Shown here: positions 1-8,921 of the stretch, one piece after another
Layout of the letters: each line of letters begins with the position of its first letter
Numbering within the stretch: the first letter of the stretch is position 1
NCBI GenBank assembly: GCA_002841155.1
Contig: PHEH01000002.1
Coordinates: 186,001 to 250,000 of the forward strand
Length of the DNA stretch: 64,000 nt
Origin: Alphaproteobacteria bacterium HGW-Alphaproteobacteria-18
Lineage (GTDB): Bacteria > Pseudomonadota > Alphaproteobacteria > Caulobacterales > Hyphomonadaceae
Direction: 5' to 3'
Program-made: the position numbers and the translations under genes
Notes under the pieces: model-generated
What the model saw: only the letters and a program-made list of their open reading frames with translations
Told to the model about the DNA's origin: nothing
Databases searched by the model: none

Positions 1-2
1 AT

Positions 3-1382
3 TCGGGCCTCTTCGAGCAGATGCTGCGCCGGGCGATTTCGGCCGGGCGCGGCGAAGCGGTGGAGGATGGGGATGGAACCTATATGCCCCAGCTTTCGCT
101 GGATGGTTTTGGCCGTCTTGCAAGGGCAAACCAGAATGCCGCGCCGATCAAGGCTGCCGAGTTTGCAGATATCAAGCCTTCAGAGATCCATCCGCCCGGC
201 CTCTATCAGGGGCCCTCAGGCTCGCGCGCGCTCAACATTGGTCCGGGCACAGAGCCAAGACTGATGACCCAATGGCCAGCTTCCGCGCGCCTTCTGGGTG
301 ACGCCGAGGCGCGCTCGTTGCGGCTCGCCGGGCCGATGCTGGCGCTGGCGGCAGGCCTGCTGGCGCTGGACCTGTTCATCGCCTTGTTCGTGGCGGGGCG
401 CCTGCGCGGGCTGACGCGGCGGGGCAAGGCGGTGGCCAAGACAACGGCCAAGACAACGGGGAGTGCGATGGGCGCGTTGATCCTTGCATTTGCATTCCTG
501 CCCAATGACACGGCGCAGGCGCAAGGCTATGAATTGCGCCCCGATGGCAGCTACCGGGCGATCCCTTCCCCCTCCACCCGTGTGGTCGCGCTGCCTGCGG
601 GCAAGGCGAGCCAGAAGGAAATCGACGCGGCGCTGGTGATGCGGTTTGGCTATGTCGAGACGGCAGACCGGGCCCTCAACGAGCGCACGCGCGCGGGCCT
701 GACCGGCCTTTCCAACATTCTCAACATGCGCACCTCTGTGGAGCCCGCCGAGCCCCATTCGCTGAACCTTGAGACAGATGCGCTGGAACTCTACCCGCTC
801 ATTTTCTTCGTTGTGCCCGACACAGCTGCCCCGCTCTCAGAACCGGCAATCGCCCGGCTGAACGCCTATCTGCGGGCGGGCGGGGCGCTGGTGATTGATA
901 CGCGCGCCGGAGGCGACGCGGCGGCGCAGACTGATGTGACACGCCTGGAGACGCTGCTGGCCGGGCTCGACGCGCCGCAGCTCCAGATGGTGCCGGACAA
1001 TCATGTGCTCTCACGCAGCTTCTATCTGATACAGGATTTTCCGGGGCGCTTTGCCGGGCGCCGCCTCTGGATAGAGAAGACCGGAGAACCTGGCGCCACG
1101 CGCGGTGACGGCGTATCACGCCTGTTCATAGGCGACGCCGACTGGGTATCGGCCTGGGCCGTGGACGCCAACGGCCGCGACCTGTACTCAGTCGACGGAG
1201 GGCCTCAGCAACGGGAGACCGCTCGCCGGTTTGGCATCAATCTCGTGATGTATGTGCTGACGGGCAGCTACAAGGATGACCAGGTGCATATTCCAGCCTT
1301 GCTGGAACGTCTGGGCGAGCGCGACACTGATACGCCTGACCCGCGCCTTCCCGGCCGCATTCCCGATGGAGGCCCGCGATGA
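3..1382 (+). CDS. DUF4159 domain membrane protein (5' end outside window)
   Basis: The reading frame is open to the left window edge, so the ATG at 21 is probably internal and the N-terminus is missing. The visible part has a membrane segment (MLALAAGLLALDLFIALFVA, about residues 104-123 of the listed ORF) and a second hydrophobic stretch near residues 148-165. A periplasmic-type DUF4159 domain follows (about 185-430), with the LYPLIFFVVPDT and YLRAGGALVIDTRAGGD segments typical of that glutamine-amidotransferase-like fold. Family members usually carry an N-terminal BatA-like membrane region and sit with MoxR ATPase and DUF58 genes. Those would lie upstream of the window. The stop overlaps the next gene by ATGA, so the two are co-translated. 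The biochemical role is unknown; envelope maintenance is an inference. Confidence 0.85.
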   Translation, partial: SGLFEQMLRRAISAGRGEAVEDGDGTYMPQLSLDGFGRLARANQNAAPIKAAEFADIKPSEIHPPGLYQGPSGSRALNIGPGTEPRLMTQWPASARLLGDAEARSLRLAGPMLALAAGLLALDLFIALFVAGRLRGLTRRGKAVAKTTAKTTGSAMGALILAFAFLPNDTAQAQGYELRPDGSYRAIPSPSTRVVALPAGKASQKEIDAALVMRFGYVETADRALNERTRAGLTGLSNILNMRTSVEPAEPHSLNLETDALELYPLIFFVVPDTAAPLSEPAIARLNAYLRAGGALVIDTRAGGDAAAQTDVTRLETLLAGLDAPQLQMVPDNHVLSRSFYLIQDFPGRFAGRRLWIEKTGEPGATRGDGVSRLFIGDADWVSAWAVDANGRDLYSVDGGPQQRETARRFGINLVMYVLTGSYKDDQVHIPALLERLGERDTDTPDPRLPGRIPDGGPR

Positions 1383-3418
1383 CAGAAGCGGTTCGCCTGA
1401 GCCTTGAGCCTTTTCTTGGATGGCCGTTTCTGTGGGGCCTTGTTGCCCTCACAAGCGCGGCATGGATTGCCTATTTCTTTCTGCGGGGGCGCGCCTGGCT
1501 GACGCGGGCGGTCGGCCTTCTGGTGGTCTGCGCGGCGCTGCTCAATCCCACGCTGGTACATGAGGAGCGCGAGCCCCTGCCCTCGGTGGCGGCGCTGATC
1601 CTCGACAAATCCGAGAGCATGCAGTTCGGCGCGCGGGACCGGGCCGCCGCGGCGGCCTATGAGGCACTGAAGGCAAAACTTGCCGAAGACCCAACCCTGG
1701 AAGTGCGCACGCTGGAGACCAGCCCTGGGGACGATGGCACATACCTCTATGGCGCACTGGAAGGTCTGATGGCAGACGTTCCGCGCGACCGGATTGCCGG
1801 GGCGATCCTGGTGACCGACGGGCAGGTGCATGATCTTCCAGACCCCGAACGGGTTCAGGCGCTGATCGGGCCGCTGCACGGAATTGTGGCGGGCGACGAG
1901 AATCTGGGCGACCGGCGGATCGAGATCGTCAATGCCCCGAATTTTGGCATCGTCGGCGAGAATGCGACCCTGATGGTGCGCGCTGAAGATCCGCGCGGGG
2001 GCACGATGGACCTCTTTGTCTCTCTCAATGGCGGGGTGGCCGAGCGCGTGCGCGTGGAGGCGGGCAAGGATACGCCGGTGCCGATCGAGATCGAGCGGCG
2101 CGGCGAGAATATCATCGTGATCGAGGCCCCGCCGGGGCCCGAAGAACTCACCCTGGCCAATAACCGCGCGGCGACCTCGATTGCCGGTGTGCGCGACCGT
2201 CTGCGCGTGCTGCTGGTGACGGGCAAACCCAATCAGGCGGGGCGCGTATGGCGCGACCTCTTGAAATCCGATCCGTCCGTAGACCTCGTTCACTTCACGA
2301 TCCTGCGCCCGCCTTTCAAGGTGGACTATGCACGGCCCGATGAGCTGGCGCTGATCGAGTTTCCGACCGAGGAACTGTTCGAGCAGAAGCTGACCGAGTT
2401 CGATCTCATCATCTTTGACCAGTATGAACGCCAGGGCGTCATCACACAGGCCTATCTTGCCAATATGTCCCGTTATGTGGCGGACGGGGGCGCGCTGCTG
2501 ATCGTGGCGGGCGAGCAGTTTGCAGGCCCTGCGAGCCTTGCGCGCTCGCCGCTGGCTTCTGTCCTGCCCGCTTCGCCAACCGGCGTCATCCGCACCGGCG
2601 AGTTCGTGCCACAGCTGACGGGCCCTGGTAAGCGCCATGCCGTGACCGCGCCACTGGACGGGCAGAAATGGGGCGGCTGGATGCGATATATCGAGGCAAA
2701 CGCTGTGGCCGGCGACGTGCTGATGAGCGGGCCGGACGGGCGGCCGTTGCTGATCGTTGACCGCGTCTCCAAGGGCCGGGTCGGCATGTTGATGTCTGAC
2801 CAGATCTGGCTGTGGGCGAGCGGGCATGATGGCGGCGGGCCGTTTGCCGAGCTGATACGCCGCGTCGTCCACTGGATGATGAAGGAGCCCGAGCTGGAAG
2901 AACGCCGCCTGGCGCTGACCATCGAAGCGGGCCGGGCGAAGATCGAGCTGCGCACGCTGCTGGACACCGCGCCGCCGCTGGAAGTGCAGACGCCGGAGGG
3001 CGAAGTGCTGACGCCGGCCTGGAGCCCGGCCGGGCCAGGCGCGTTTACCGCCGAGGCGCCGATCGAGGAGCTGGGCATCTACCGCGCGCGGGCCGGGGGC
3101 CTGGAGGCGATTGCACTGAGCGGGCCGGAGAACCCGAAGGAATACGCAAACCTTGAATCGACCACCGCCGTGATTGCGCCGGTGGCCGCGGCAACCGGTG
3201 GGGGCGTGTTCCGCCTGAACGAGGCGGGCACGAACATTCCCGACATCCGGCGTGTGGGCAATCAGAAGAGCGCGGCGGGGAACAACTGGCTGGGACTGCG
3301 CGAGCGCGGCGCCTATGCGGTACGCTCCTCCACCAGCCAGGGGCTTCTGCCCGGCATTCTGGCGGCGGGGCTACTGGTGGTGTTCCTGTTGCTGGCCTGG
3401 CGGCGCGAGGGGCGTTGA
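1379..3418 (+). CDS. membrane protein with VWA-like (MIDAS) motif and glutamine-amidotransferase-like region
   Basis: 679 residues. Two N-terminal membrane helices (about 9-35 and 39-60) are followed by a VWA-like segment, ALILDKSESMQFG, whose DKSES fits the metal-binding DxSxS motif. The middle (about 270-500) resembles the glutamine-amidotransferase-like domains found in this protein type (DLIIFDQYERQG, YVADGGALLIVAGEQ). A final helix, LPGILAAGLLVVFLLLAW, anchors the C-terminus. The start overlaps the DUF4159 stop (ATGA), so this is the last gene of a MoxR/DUF58/DUF4159-type operon. No enzymatic function can be assigned. The MIDAS motif suggests metal-dependent protein binding in the periplasm. 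The next gene faces the opposite way, 18 bases downstream. Confidence 0.8.
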   Translation: MTEAVRLSLEPFLGWPFLWGLVALTSAAWIAYFFLRGRAWLTRAVGLLVVCAALLNPTLVHEEREPLPSVAALILDKSESMQFGARDRAAAAAYEALKAKLAEDPTLEVRTLETSPGDDGTYLYGALEGLMADVPRDRIAGAILVTDGQVHDLPDPERVQALIGPLHGIVAGDENLGDRRIEIVNAPNFGIVGENATLMVRAEDPRGGTMDLFVSLNGGVAERVRVEAGKDTPVPIEIERRGENIIVIEAPPGPEELTLANNRAATSIAGVRDRLRVLLVTGKPNQAGRVWRDLLKSDPSVDLVHFTILRPPFKVDYARPDELALIEFPTEELFEQKLTEFDLIIFDQYERQGVITQAYLANMSRYVADGGALLIVAGEQFAGPASLARSPLASVLPASPTGVIRTGEFVPQLTGPGKRHAVTAPLDGQKWGGWMRYIEANAVAGDVLMSGPDGRPLLIVDRVSKGRVGMLMSDQIWLWASGHDGGGPFAELIRRVVHWMMKEPELEERRLALTIEAGRAKIELRTLLDTAPPLEVQTPEGEVLTPAWSPAGPGAFTAEAPIEELGIYRARAGGLEAIALSGPENPKEYANLESTTAVIAPVAAATGGGVFRLNEAGTNIPDIRRVGNQKSAAGNNWLGLRERGAYAVRSSTSQGLLPGILAAGLLVVFLLLAWRREGR

Positions 3419-3436
3419 AACGCGCCGGATTGCCGT

Positions 3437-4786
3437 TCAGGGCAAGGCAGTCTTTTCCGCCTGCTTCATCCGCTGTCTGACCATCCAGATGAGGATAAGT
3501 GGCGGGATGGCAGCCAGGGGGCTGAGTGAAAAATAGGTGGCAAAGCCGCCCATGGCCGAACCTGTTGCGCCTTGAAGTGCCACAACACCCAGGCCCGCAA
3601 AGCCGCCCAGGAAGCCACCCAGCAAGGACATCAGCGAGGAAAGCAGCGCAAACTGCGCGGCCGTCGCGATGGGGTTGGTGAGGCGGCCTGCCCAGGCAAC
3701 GATGGCGGCCATGGCCAGCCCGCCGCTGAAGCCTTCCACCACGGTGACGCCCGCCCAGATGAGTTTCGATCCCCCCGAGAGCGCCAGCACACAGAAGCCG
3801 AGATTCGACAGCCCCGCCAGCGTGACGCCGATGGCCATGGCAGACAGTGTGCCAAAGCGCAGGCCAATGAGGCCAGCCGCCACAACGCCGCAAAGGGTCG
3901 CCGGAAAACCGACCACGGTGCGCATCCCGGCGATTTCTGCCGTGGAGAAACCAAGATCAATATAGAGCGGCCCAACCATCGGAACGATGAGACTGTCGGG
4001 CAGGAAGAACAGCGCGATCAGCGGCAGGAAGATGTAGAGCCCCTTGCCATGATCCTGCCAGAAGACCTTCAGGGGACGGATGAGCGCGCCGCCGACCGAG
4101 CCGAGCCCTGTGAGGGGCGCAAAGTCGCGCGGCTTCTTCGGCTCCCGCGCGATCAGCAGCGCCGAAAGCCCGGCGATACCGCCCAGAGACGCAAAGGCGT
4201 AGGCCGCCTGCCAGCCGATCATGCCAGAAGCCGCCAGGATCGGGACATTGCCGAGGAAATATCCCGAGCGGAGCCCGAGGATATAGGCCGAGGCCATCAG
4301 ATCCTGTTCCTCATCGAGCGCGCTTTCGATCCGCCAGGCATCCACGGCGATATCCTGCGTGGCGGCAGCAAAGGAGGTGAGCATCGCAAAGCCGGCAAAC
4401 ACCGCAAGGCCCGCAGAGGGGCCGGTGAACGCCATGCCGAGAATGCCGAGGGTGACGAAAATCTGCCCAAGGAGCATCCAGGAGCGGCGATGCCCCAGGC
4501 GCTTGCCGATGATGGGAAGCCGGATCCAGTCAACAAAAGGCGCCCAGAGGAATTTGGCGGAGACGAATATCCCGACCCAGCCCATGAAGCCGATGGCGGT
4601 GAGCGCGATGCCCTCCTGCCGCATCCAGTAGCCAAGCGTCACCCCGACCATGACGGGTGGCATACCGGTCGCGATACCAAAGACCATCGCAAGGGCGATC
4701 TTTGGCTGGCGCAGCGAGACCAGAACTTCGCGCAGGCCAGCCCGCGGCTGTACCGGCTCGTCCTGGCCGGTGACAATGTCGGCCAT
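3437..4786 (-). CDS. MFS permease, AmpG-like muropeptide transporter family
   Basis: I start this 449-residue protein at MADIVTGQDE (4786), because GGGAGGAAG lies just upstream. The longer ORF in the track adds an unconserved N-terminus. The sequence contains about 12 hydrophobic segments and AmpG-type features: the KFLWAPFVDWIRLP region early on and the ATQDIAVDAWRIE segment, which is characteristic of AmpG permeases. AmpG proteins import anhydromuropeptides from the periplasm for cell-wall recycling. Whether this paralogue does so is uncertain, because a second AmpG-like MFS gene lies at 47055-48803 in this window. The two have the same fold and the same DAWRIE signature. Confidence 0.85.
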   Translation of the reverse strand: MADIVTGQDEPVQPRAGLREVLVSLRQPKIALAMVFGIATGMPPVMVGVTLGYWMRQEGIALTAIGFMGWVGIFVSAKFLWAPFVDWIRLPIIGKRLGHRRSWMLLGQIFVTLGILGMAFTGPSAGLAVFAGFAMLTSFAAATQDIAVDAWRIESALDEEQDLMASAYILGLRSGYFLGNVPILAASGMIGWQAAYAFASLGGIAGLSALLIAREPKKPRDFAPLTGLGSVGGALIRPLKVFWQDHGKGLYIFLPLIALFFLPDSLIVPMVGPLYIDLGFSTAEIAGMRTVVGFPATLCGVVAAGLIGLRFGTLSAMAIGVTLAGLSNLGFCVLALSGGSKLIWAGVTVVEGFSGGLAMAAIVAWAGRLTNPIATAAQFALLSSLMSLLGGFLGGFAGLGVVALQGATGSAMGGFATYFSLSPLAAIPPLILIWMVRQRMKQAEKTALP

Positions 4787-4947
4787 TCTTCCTCCCAGGG
4801 CGCAAGAACAGCTCTCCCCCCTCGTTGGCCGGGTGGGTTTATGTGAGCGGGTCAGTGACGCTGTGGGAATAGTGTCAGCGGCCGGGCGGCCGGGCAAGAA
4901 AAAATCAGGGCACCGCAGCGAGTCGCCTATGTGGCTTAGATCACCTG

Positions 4948-5946
4948 TTAAATATTTTCTTTCTCATCAACCGCCAAATTATCGCCCACGACGCTTCGCG
5001 AGCTCTCGATTCGCATATCAATTGCACGGTGAATGAGTTCAGGTAGCTCCATCAGGAGCATATAGTTGTGTTTGCTTCCACTCATCATACGTTTACTAAA
5101 CGGCCCCCTCGCGACCTGTTTGATGAAATGCGCTAAGCGCAAACCAATCTCACGCGCTTCTTCGTGGGAAGCGAATTTAAGGTCCCGGTGAGCCTCCACC
5201 AAAACTTCTGCCACCCACGGCATTTGCTCGCGTACTATTCCTGCGATGAGTAGGAGCGCCCAATCCCCACCACGAACTTCGGGCATCGAATAAACAAGTT
5301 CGTACAAAAATCTTGGATCAGACTCTCGTCTGCGCATGACCGCAATTCGATCGTCCCTATCAATCAACTCAAGATCGGTTTCTCTAATGCGGGCATTAAG
5401 CCCACGAACTTGGGAAACAAGATCTTCCAAAATTTCCGTGGGAGGCCGCTTCTGCTTACCAGCCTCCTCCATATCAGGAATTTCCGACAGCTTTTGTTCT
5501 AGCTGTGGCCAAAGCGCGGGGACCAATCGCTCTACCGTATTGTCCGCTGCTTTATTTTCGGAAACGGCATTTATTGCTTTTACTACATCTAGAATGCCGG
5601 CTTGATCGACCTTGAGAGCCTGAAACTGGGAAAGTGGGCCACTGAGGTCGCTAAGTTCGAGTCCCAGAAGTAGCGGAATTACTTTTGCATCTTGCATAGA
5701 CTTAGAAAGCGCCCCCGCCTCAAACATAATCCACTCTGACGAGATGTTCTCGGGCGTGATGCACAGGATGCCAAAGTTGGATGACTCTAGTTCCCCAGCA
5801 ATAGCCTGAGCCCAGCGCTCACCAGCAGAGATGTCCTTATCAGAGACCCACGGCTTCACGTACTGCAGCACCAATGGCAGCCAGTCTTTCAGACACAACG
5901 CAAGAGCTTTGCTGCGCGCACCACTCCAACTTATAAATACCTTCAT
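4948..5946 (-). CDS. TIR-domain protein with uncharacterised C-terminal region
   Basis: I start at MKVFISWSG (5946), preceded by GGGGGG at ribosome-binding distance; this gives 332 residues. Residues 1 to about 130 form a bacterial TIR domain. MKVFISWSG is box 1, and SSEWIMFEAGALSK carries WxxxE (WIMFE), whose Glu matches the catalytic position of TIR NADases. Residues about 145-210 are charged and probably helical or coiled coil. Residues about 210-320 (RFLYELVYSMPEVRGGDW, HFIKQVARGPFSKR) match no family I recognise. The gene is visibly richer in A+T than its neighbours and stands alone between housekeeping genes, which suggests horizontal acquisition. TIR proteins of this kind act in anti-phage NAD depletion; that function here is inferred. 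Confidence 0.85.
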   Translation of the reverse strand: MKVFISWSGARSKALALCLKDWLPLVLQYVKPWVSDKDISAGERWAQAIAGELESSNFGILCITPENISSEWIMFEAGALSKSMQDAKVIPLLLGLELSDLSGPLSQFQALKVDQAGILDVVKAINAVSENKAADNTVERLVPALWPQLEQKLSEIPDMEEAGKQKRPPTEILEDLVSQVRGLNARIRETDLELIDRDDRIAVMRRRESDPRFLYELVYSMPEVRGGDWALLLIAGIVREQMPWVAEVLVEAHRDLKFASHEEAREIGLRLAHFIKQVARGPFSKRMMSGSKHNYMLLMELPELIHRAIDMRIESSRSVVGDNLAVDEKENI

Positions 5947-6049
5947 AGATCCCCCCGAAGCCGTGAATTGCGCCCAGCGATACGGGGCAGACAATCAGGC
6001 TATACACTTGCCTCCATAGATTGGAAGGATGCAAGCTTAAGAGTTGCAA

Positions 6050-6541
6050 TCAGGGGGCTGTTACGAGGCCTTCCAGCTGGCTGGCATCACCGGCAAGGTC
6101 CATCACCATGATACGGGACGGGTCTTGCGGGCCAGGAAAAGTCAGGCGGCCTTTTGGTACGACGGTGAAGCCCGCTTTGCCAAAGAGGCTGTGGGCGCCG
6201 ATGAGGATGGCGGCGGGCCAGCCGGCGGCCTTGCCGGCCTCAAGGGCGGCCTGGGTGATCTTCAGGCTGAGAAAGTTGCCGCGATAGGCCGGATCGACAG
6301 CAACCGGGCCGTAAAACAGCGCGGGACTGCGCGATGGGCCCACCACAAGCGGCCAGACGCGGCAGACGCCGACCACCTTACCCGCTTCAAGCGCGACCCG
6401 GTTGATCTGCGGCAGAGAGACAGAATTCTCCCGCAGGCGCTCGGCCGTCTTGGCAAAGTGGCCCGGACCGAAGGTGGCGTCGAAGAGGGCTTCGATCGCT
6501 TCGGCGTGCTGGGCAGGGTTTTCTGGCACAATCTCAATCAT
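6050..6541 (-). CDS. GNAT family N-acetyltransferase (YhbS-like)
   Basis: 163 residues with a GNAT fold. YGPVAVDPAYRGNFLSLKITQAALE resembles the acetyl-CoA-binding motif A, with the canonical Q/RxxGxG loop altered to YRGNFLS. It is followed by AAILIGAHSLFGKAGFTVVPKG, the YhbS-like beta4/beta5 region. The protein probably transfers an acetyl group from acetyl-CoA to a small molecule or protein; the substrate is not predictable. It stands alone between the TIR gene and an acyltransferase gene. The start has only a weak ribosome-binding site, so the N-terminus may vary by a few residues. Confidence 0.85.
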   Translation of the reverse strand: MIEIVPENPAQHAEAIEALFDATFGPGHFAKTAERLRENSVSLPQINRVALEAGKVVGVCRVWPLVVGPSRSPALFYGPVAVDPAYRGNFLSLKITQAALEAGKAAGWPAAILIGAHSLFGKAGFTVVPKGRLTFPGPQDPSRIMVMDLAGDASQLEGLVTAP

Positions 6542-6612
6542 CGCGCGGCGCTCTAGGGCGCATTTGACCGCCCCGCAAGCGCGGGTGTGTGAACGCGCCG
6601 CCCTGCCCCGGT

Positions 6613-7518
6613 TTACACCGGGCCGAACTGGGCGTTGCGGTCTTCCAGAAGCGCGTAGGCAACATGGCTTTTCAGCGCGTCTGTGAGGGCAACGGGATCA
6701 CCGGCCAGGGCGGCCGGGGGGATGGTTTCACCGAAGGTCATCGAGAACCTTGAGCCGCGCTTGTTGAGAAGCTCGTTGAAGAGCGTGATGTCGCGCAGTT
6801 CATTGGAAAGCTCGGACAAAAGGTAGAAGAGCTCAGAGTTTCGGGCATCGAGATTGAGCGGAATGATCGGGGCGGCCTGTTTGCGGGCAAGGCCGATAAC
6901 GGTGGGGAACCAGTCCTTCTCGATCATCTGGCCCCCTTCCCTCCGGGCGAGGCGGCCGGAAGGAAAGATGACGACGCATTTTTCTTCGGCAAAGGCGGCC
7001 GCAGCGCGTTTGAGGGTTTCGCGCGTCTTGGCCGGGGAGCGCTTTTCAGCCACCCATTCGACCGGGATGATGACATCTTCAAAGCGCGGATTGACCCGGA
7101 TGGCATCGGCATTGGCGAAGAAGACGATGTCGCCCCGCTTCTGTTTCAGGAGATCCCAGACGGCGACGCCATCGGCAAGGCCTGTGGGATGATTGGCAGC
7201 GACGATGCAGCGGCCTGTCTCGGGCAGACGGTCAAAGCCATCGACGGAAATGTTGAAAGCAAGCTGATGCGAAAGCCGGTCAAAACTTTCCCGGCCCGTC
7301 AACGCGGCAAGCTCATCGGCCATGCGGCGGGCCTTGCCATAGCCAAGAAGGGTATAGAGGAGCGGGCGGGCGAGCGGCCAGGCTGAGCTGGCACGCAGGC
7401 GGGGACAGCGTTCCTCGATCAGCACGTCCACGATATGCGCGTTTCGGCGTTCTTCCTCGGGAAGAAAGGCCGACAGCGCCGATACGGGCGCAGGGCGGGC
7501 GACAGGTTCATCGGTCAT
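6613..7518 (-). CDS. PlsC-like lysophospholipid acyltransferase family protein
   Basis: I start at MTDEPVARPAP (7518), with AGGAAG upstream, rather than the ORF-track start at 7623; this gives 301 residues. The acyltransferase block I is CIVAANHPTGLADG, with the catalytic His and an acidic residue five positions beyond rather than the usual four. Block III is VVIFPSGRLARREGG, and PIIPLNLDARNSELF resembles block IV. Such enzymes transfer acyl chains from acyl-CoA or acyl-ACP to lysolipids or ornithine-type lipids at the inner membrane. The HPTGLADG variant is typical of a subfamily often labelled glycerol acyltransferase or hemolysin-like, so the exact lipid product is uncertain. Confidence 0.85.
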   Translation of the reverse strand: MTDEPVARPAPVSALSAFLPEEERRNAHIVDVLIEERCPRLRASSAWPLARPLLYTLLGYGKARRMADELAALTGRESFDRLSHQLAFNISVDGFDRLPETGRCIVAANHPTGLADGVAVWDLLKQKRGDIVFFANADAIRVNPRFEDVIIPVEWVAEKRSPAKTRETLKRAAAAFAEEKCVVIFPSGRLARREGGQMIEKDWFPTVIGLARKQAAPIIPLNLDARNSELFYLLSELSNELRDITLFNELLNKRGSRFSMTFGETIPPAALAGDPVALTDALKSHVAYALLEDRNAQFGPV

Positions 7519-7756
7519 GAAAGCGCGCTTCCTTTCACCCCACAGATTAAGACACCAAGCATAGGGCCGGGACACGAAAACGGGAAGACAGCTCACATTT
7601 CTGCGGCAAACCCTGAAATCCATCGGAATTTCAATACTTCGGAAAGTTTCGCTTTACCAAGACGCAAGATGCGCGTGGCAATGTGAACGTCAGACGGGCG
7701 GGGGGTTAACACCTCTTTCCCCACATCATTGAAAACGTTCAACGAGGTTGAGTTTA

Positions 7757-8197
7757 ATGAAGGTGCTTTGGATCGAAGATCATGAACCGGTGCGCACGAT
7801 GCTGTCGCATGCAGCCGACAAGGCTGCGCGGGCGCGTATTCCGGTGGATCTTGTTATGGCGGAAGGCCTGCTGGCCGCTGAGCGCCGCCTGCGCCTTGAG
7901 CGCTTTGATCTCGTGATCGTCGATCTTCAGCTGCCCGAAACCGGCGATGACGTGGACATGGCTGTCGCGCGGGTTGCCAATATGGGCAAGCACCGCATTG
8001 CGGTTGCCTCCTCGCGCCCGGAACGCGACGATGTGGTGGCCTCGGCGGCCCGCTGCGGCGCGAACATCCACACACAGGCCGTTTTCAAGGCCGGGCTGAA
8101 CTTCAACCGCTTCATCCAGCGGCCTGAGTCTTTCGAAGACTTCCTGCTCGAACTGATGCCTGCTGCGGGCGCGCGCACCGCGATTCGCGCCGCCTGA
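7757..8197 (+). CDS. stand-alone response regulator receiver protein
   Basis: 146 residues from ATG 7757. CGAGG lies 9 bases upstream, which is better placed for this ATG than for the TTG at 7748 used in the ORF track. KVLWIEDHEP supplies the acidic pocket and VIVDLQLPET the phospho-acceptor Asp. The alpha4-beta5 region is unusual: VASSRPERDD stands where most receivers have a Thr/Ser-Ala pair, and the expected Lys appears as AVFKAG. There is no output domain, so it probably acts by protein interaction or as a phosphate relay. No kinase is adjacent. A strong terminator follows directly. Confidence 0.8.
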   Translation: MKVLWIEDHEPVRTMLSHAADKAARARIPVDLVMAEGLLAAERRLRLERFDLVIVDLQLPETGDDVDMAVARVANMGKHRIAVASSRPERDDVVASAARCGANIHTQAVFKAGLNFNRFIQRPESFEDFLLELMPAAGARTAIRAA

Positions 8198-8235
8198 CGG
8201 GGCTGGGTGCTTGCCGCCCCGGGGCCAGACTTGCT

Positions 8236-8272
8236 AAGCCGCCCGAAGCCGCTTCGGGCGGCTTTGTATTTT
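8236..8272 (+). terminator. Rho-independent terminator after the receiver gene
   Basis: A perfect 13-bp stem, AAGCCGCCCGAAG with CTTCGGGCGGCTT, closes a 3-base loop and is followed by TGTATTTTC. It lies 39 bases after the receiver stop and 20 bases before the rhomboid start, separating the two transcription units. Confidence 0.85.
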
Positions 8273-8291
8273 CAGGGAAAGACTAACCCGC

Positions 8292-8906
8292 ATGGCAGAC
8301 ATCTTTTCCTACCCGGCCTCGCTGTCGCTGATCATCCTGAATGTGATCGCCAGCCTGATCGCCTTCCGCAGCGCGCCGTTCAATAATCAGAACATCCTCT
8401 GGGTCGGCCCGATGAAGGACCGGGGCGAGTGGCACCGGCTGATCAGCTCGGGCTTTCTGCACGTCAACGGGCCCCACCTCTTCCTCAACATGTATGGCCT
8501 CTACATGTTCGGGCCGGTGATCGAGCATGTGCTGGGGGGGGTGAATTTCCTGATCATCTACCTTGCCTCCCTGATCGGGGGCAGCGTGTGGGCCTATTGG
8601 TGGAACCGGGACAACCCGGACTACCGCGCGGCGGGCGCCTCGGGCGCGCTGTCAGGCATCATCCTGGCTTTCTGCATGATTGCGCCTTTCTCCATGCTGC
8701 TGTTTTTGTTCATTATTCCGATGTGGGGCATTGTGTTCGGGGTAGGCTTTGTGGTGCTGAGCTATGTGCTCTCCCAGCGCGCTAACCGGATCATCGGGCA
8801 TGAGGCGCATCTGGGCGGGGCGGTCGTCGGCGTGGTGACGACGCTGCTGGTGGAGCCACGGGTGTGGACGTCTTTCCTGGCGCAGATCGCCGAAAAATTC
8901 GGCTGA
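8292..8906 (+). CDS. rhomboid family intramembrane serine protease
   Basis: 204 residues with six predicted membrane helices. The first loop contains WHRLISSGFLHVNGPHLFLNM, matching the rhomboid L1 region with HxxxN-like spacing. The catalytic Ser lies in GASGALSG (GxSG), and the catalytic His is in GHEAHLGGAVVGV in the last helix. Rhomboids cleave single-pass membrane proteins within the bilayer. The native substrate is unknown. It follows the terminator at 8236-8272 and precedes zapE by 15 bases, so the two are probably co-transcribed. Confidence 0.92.
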   Translation: MADIFSYPASLSLIILNVIASLIAFRSAPFNNQNILWVGPMKDRGEWHRLISSGFLHVNGPHLFLNMYGLYMFGPVIEHVLGGVNFLIIYLASLIGGSVWAYWWNRDNPDYRAAGASGALSGIILAFCMIAPFSMLLFLFIIPMWGIVFGVGFVVLSYVLSQRANRIIGHEAHLGGAVVGVVTTLLVEPRVWTSFLAQIAEKFG

Positions 8907-8921
8907 GGACGGGGCAAGCCG

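Noticed and set aside
1268-2872. 534-codon minus-strand ORF
   Set aside because: It is antisense to the DUF4159 and VWA-like genes, which show clear domains.
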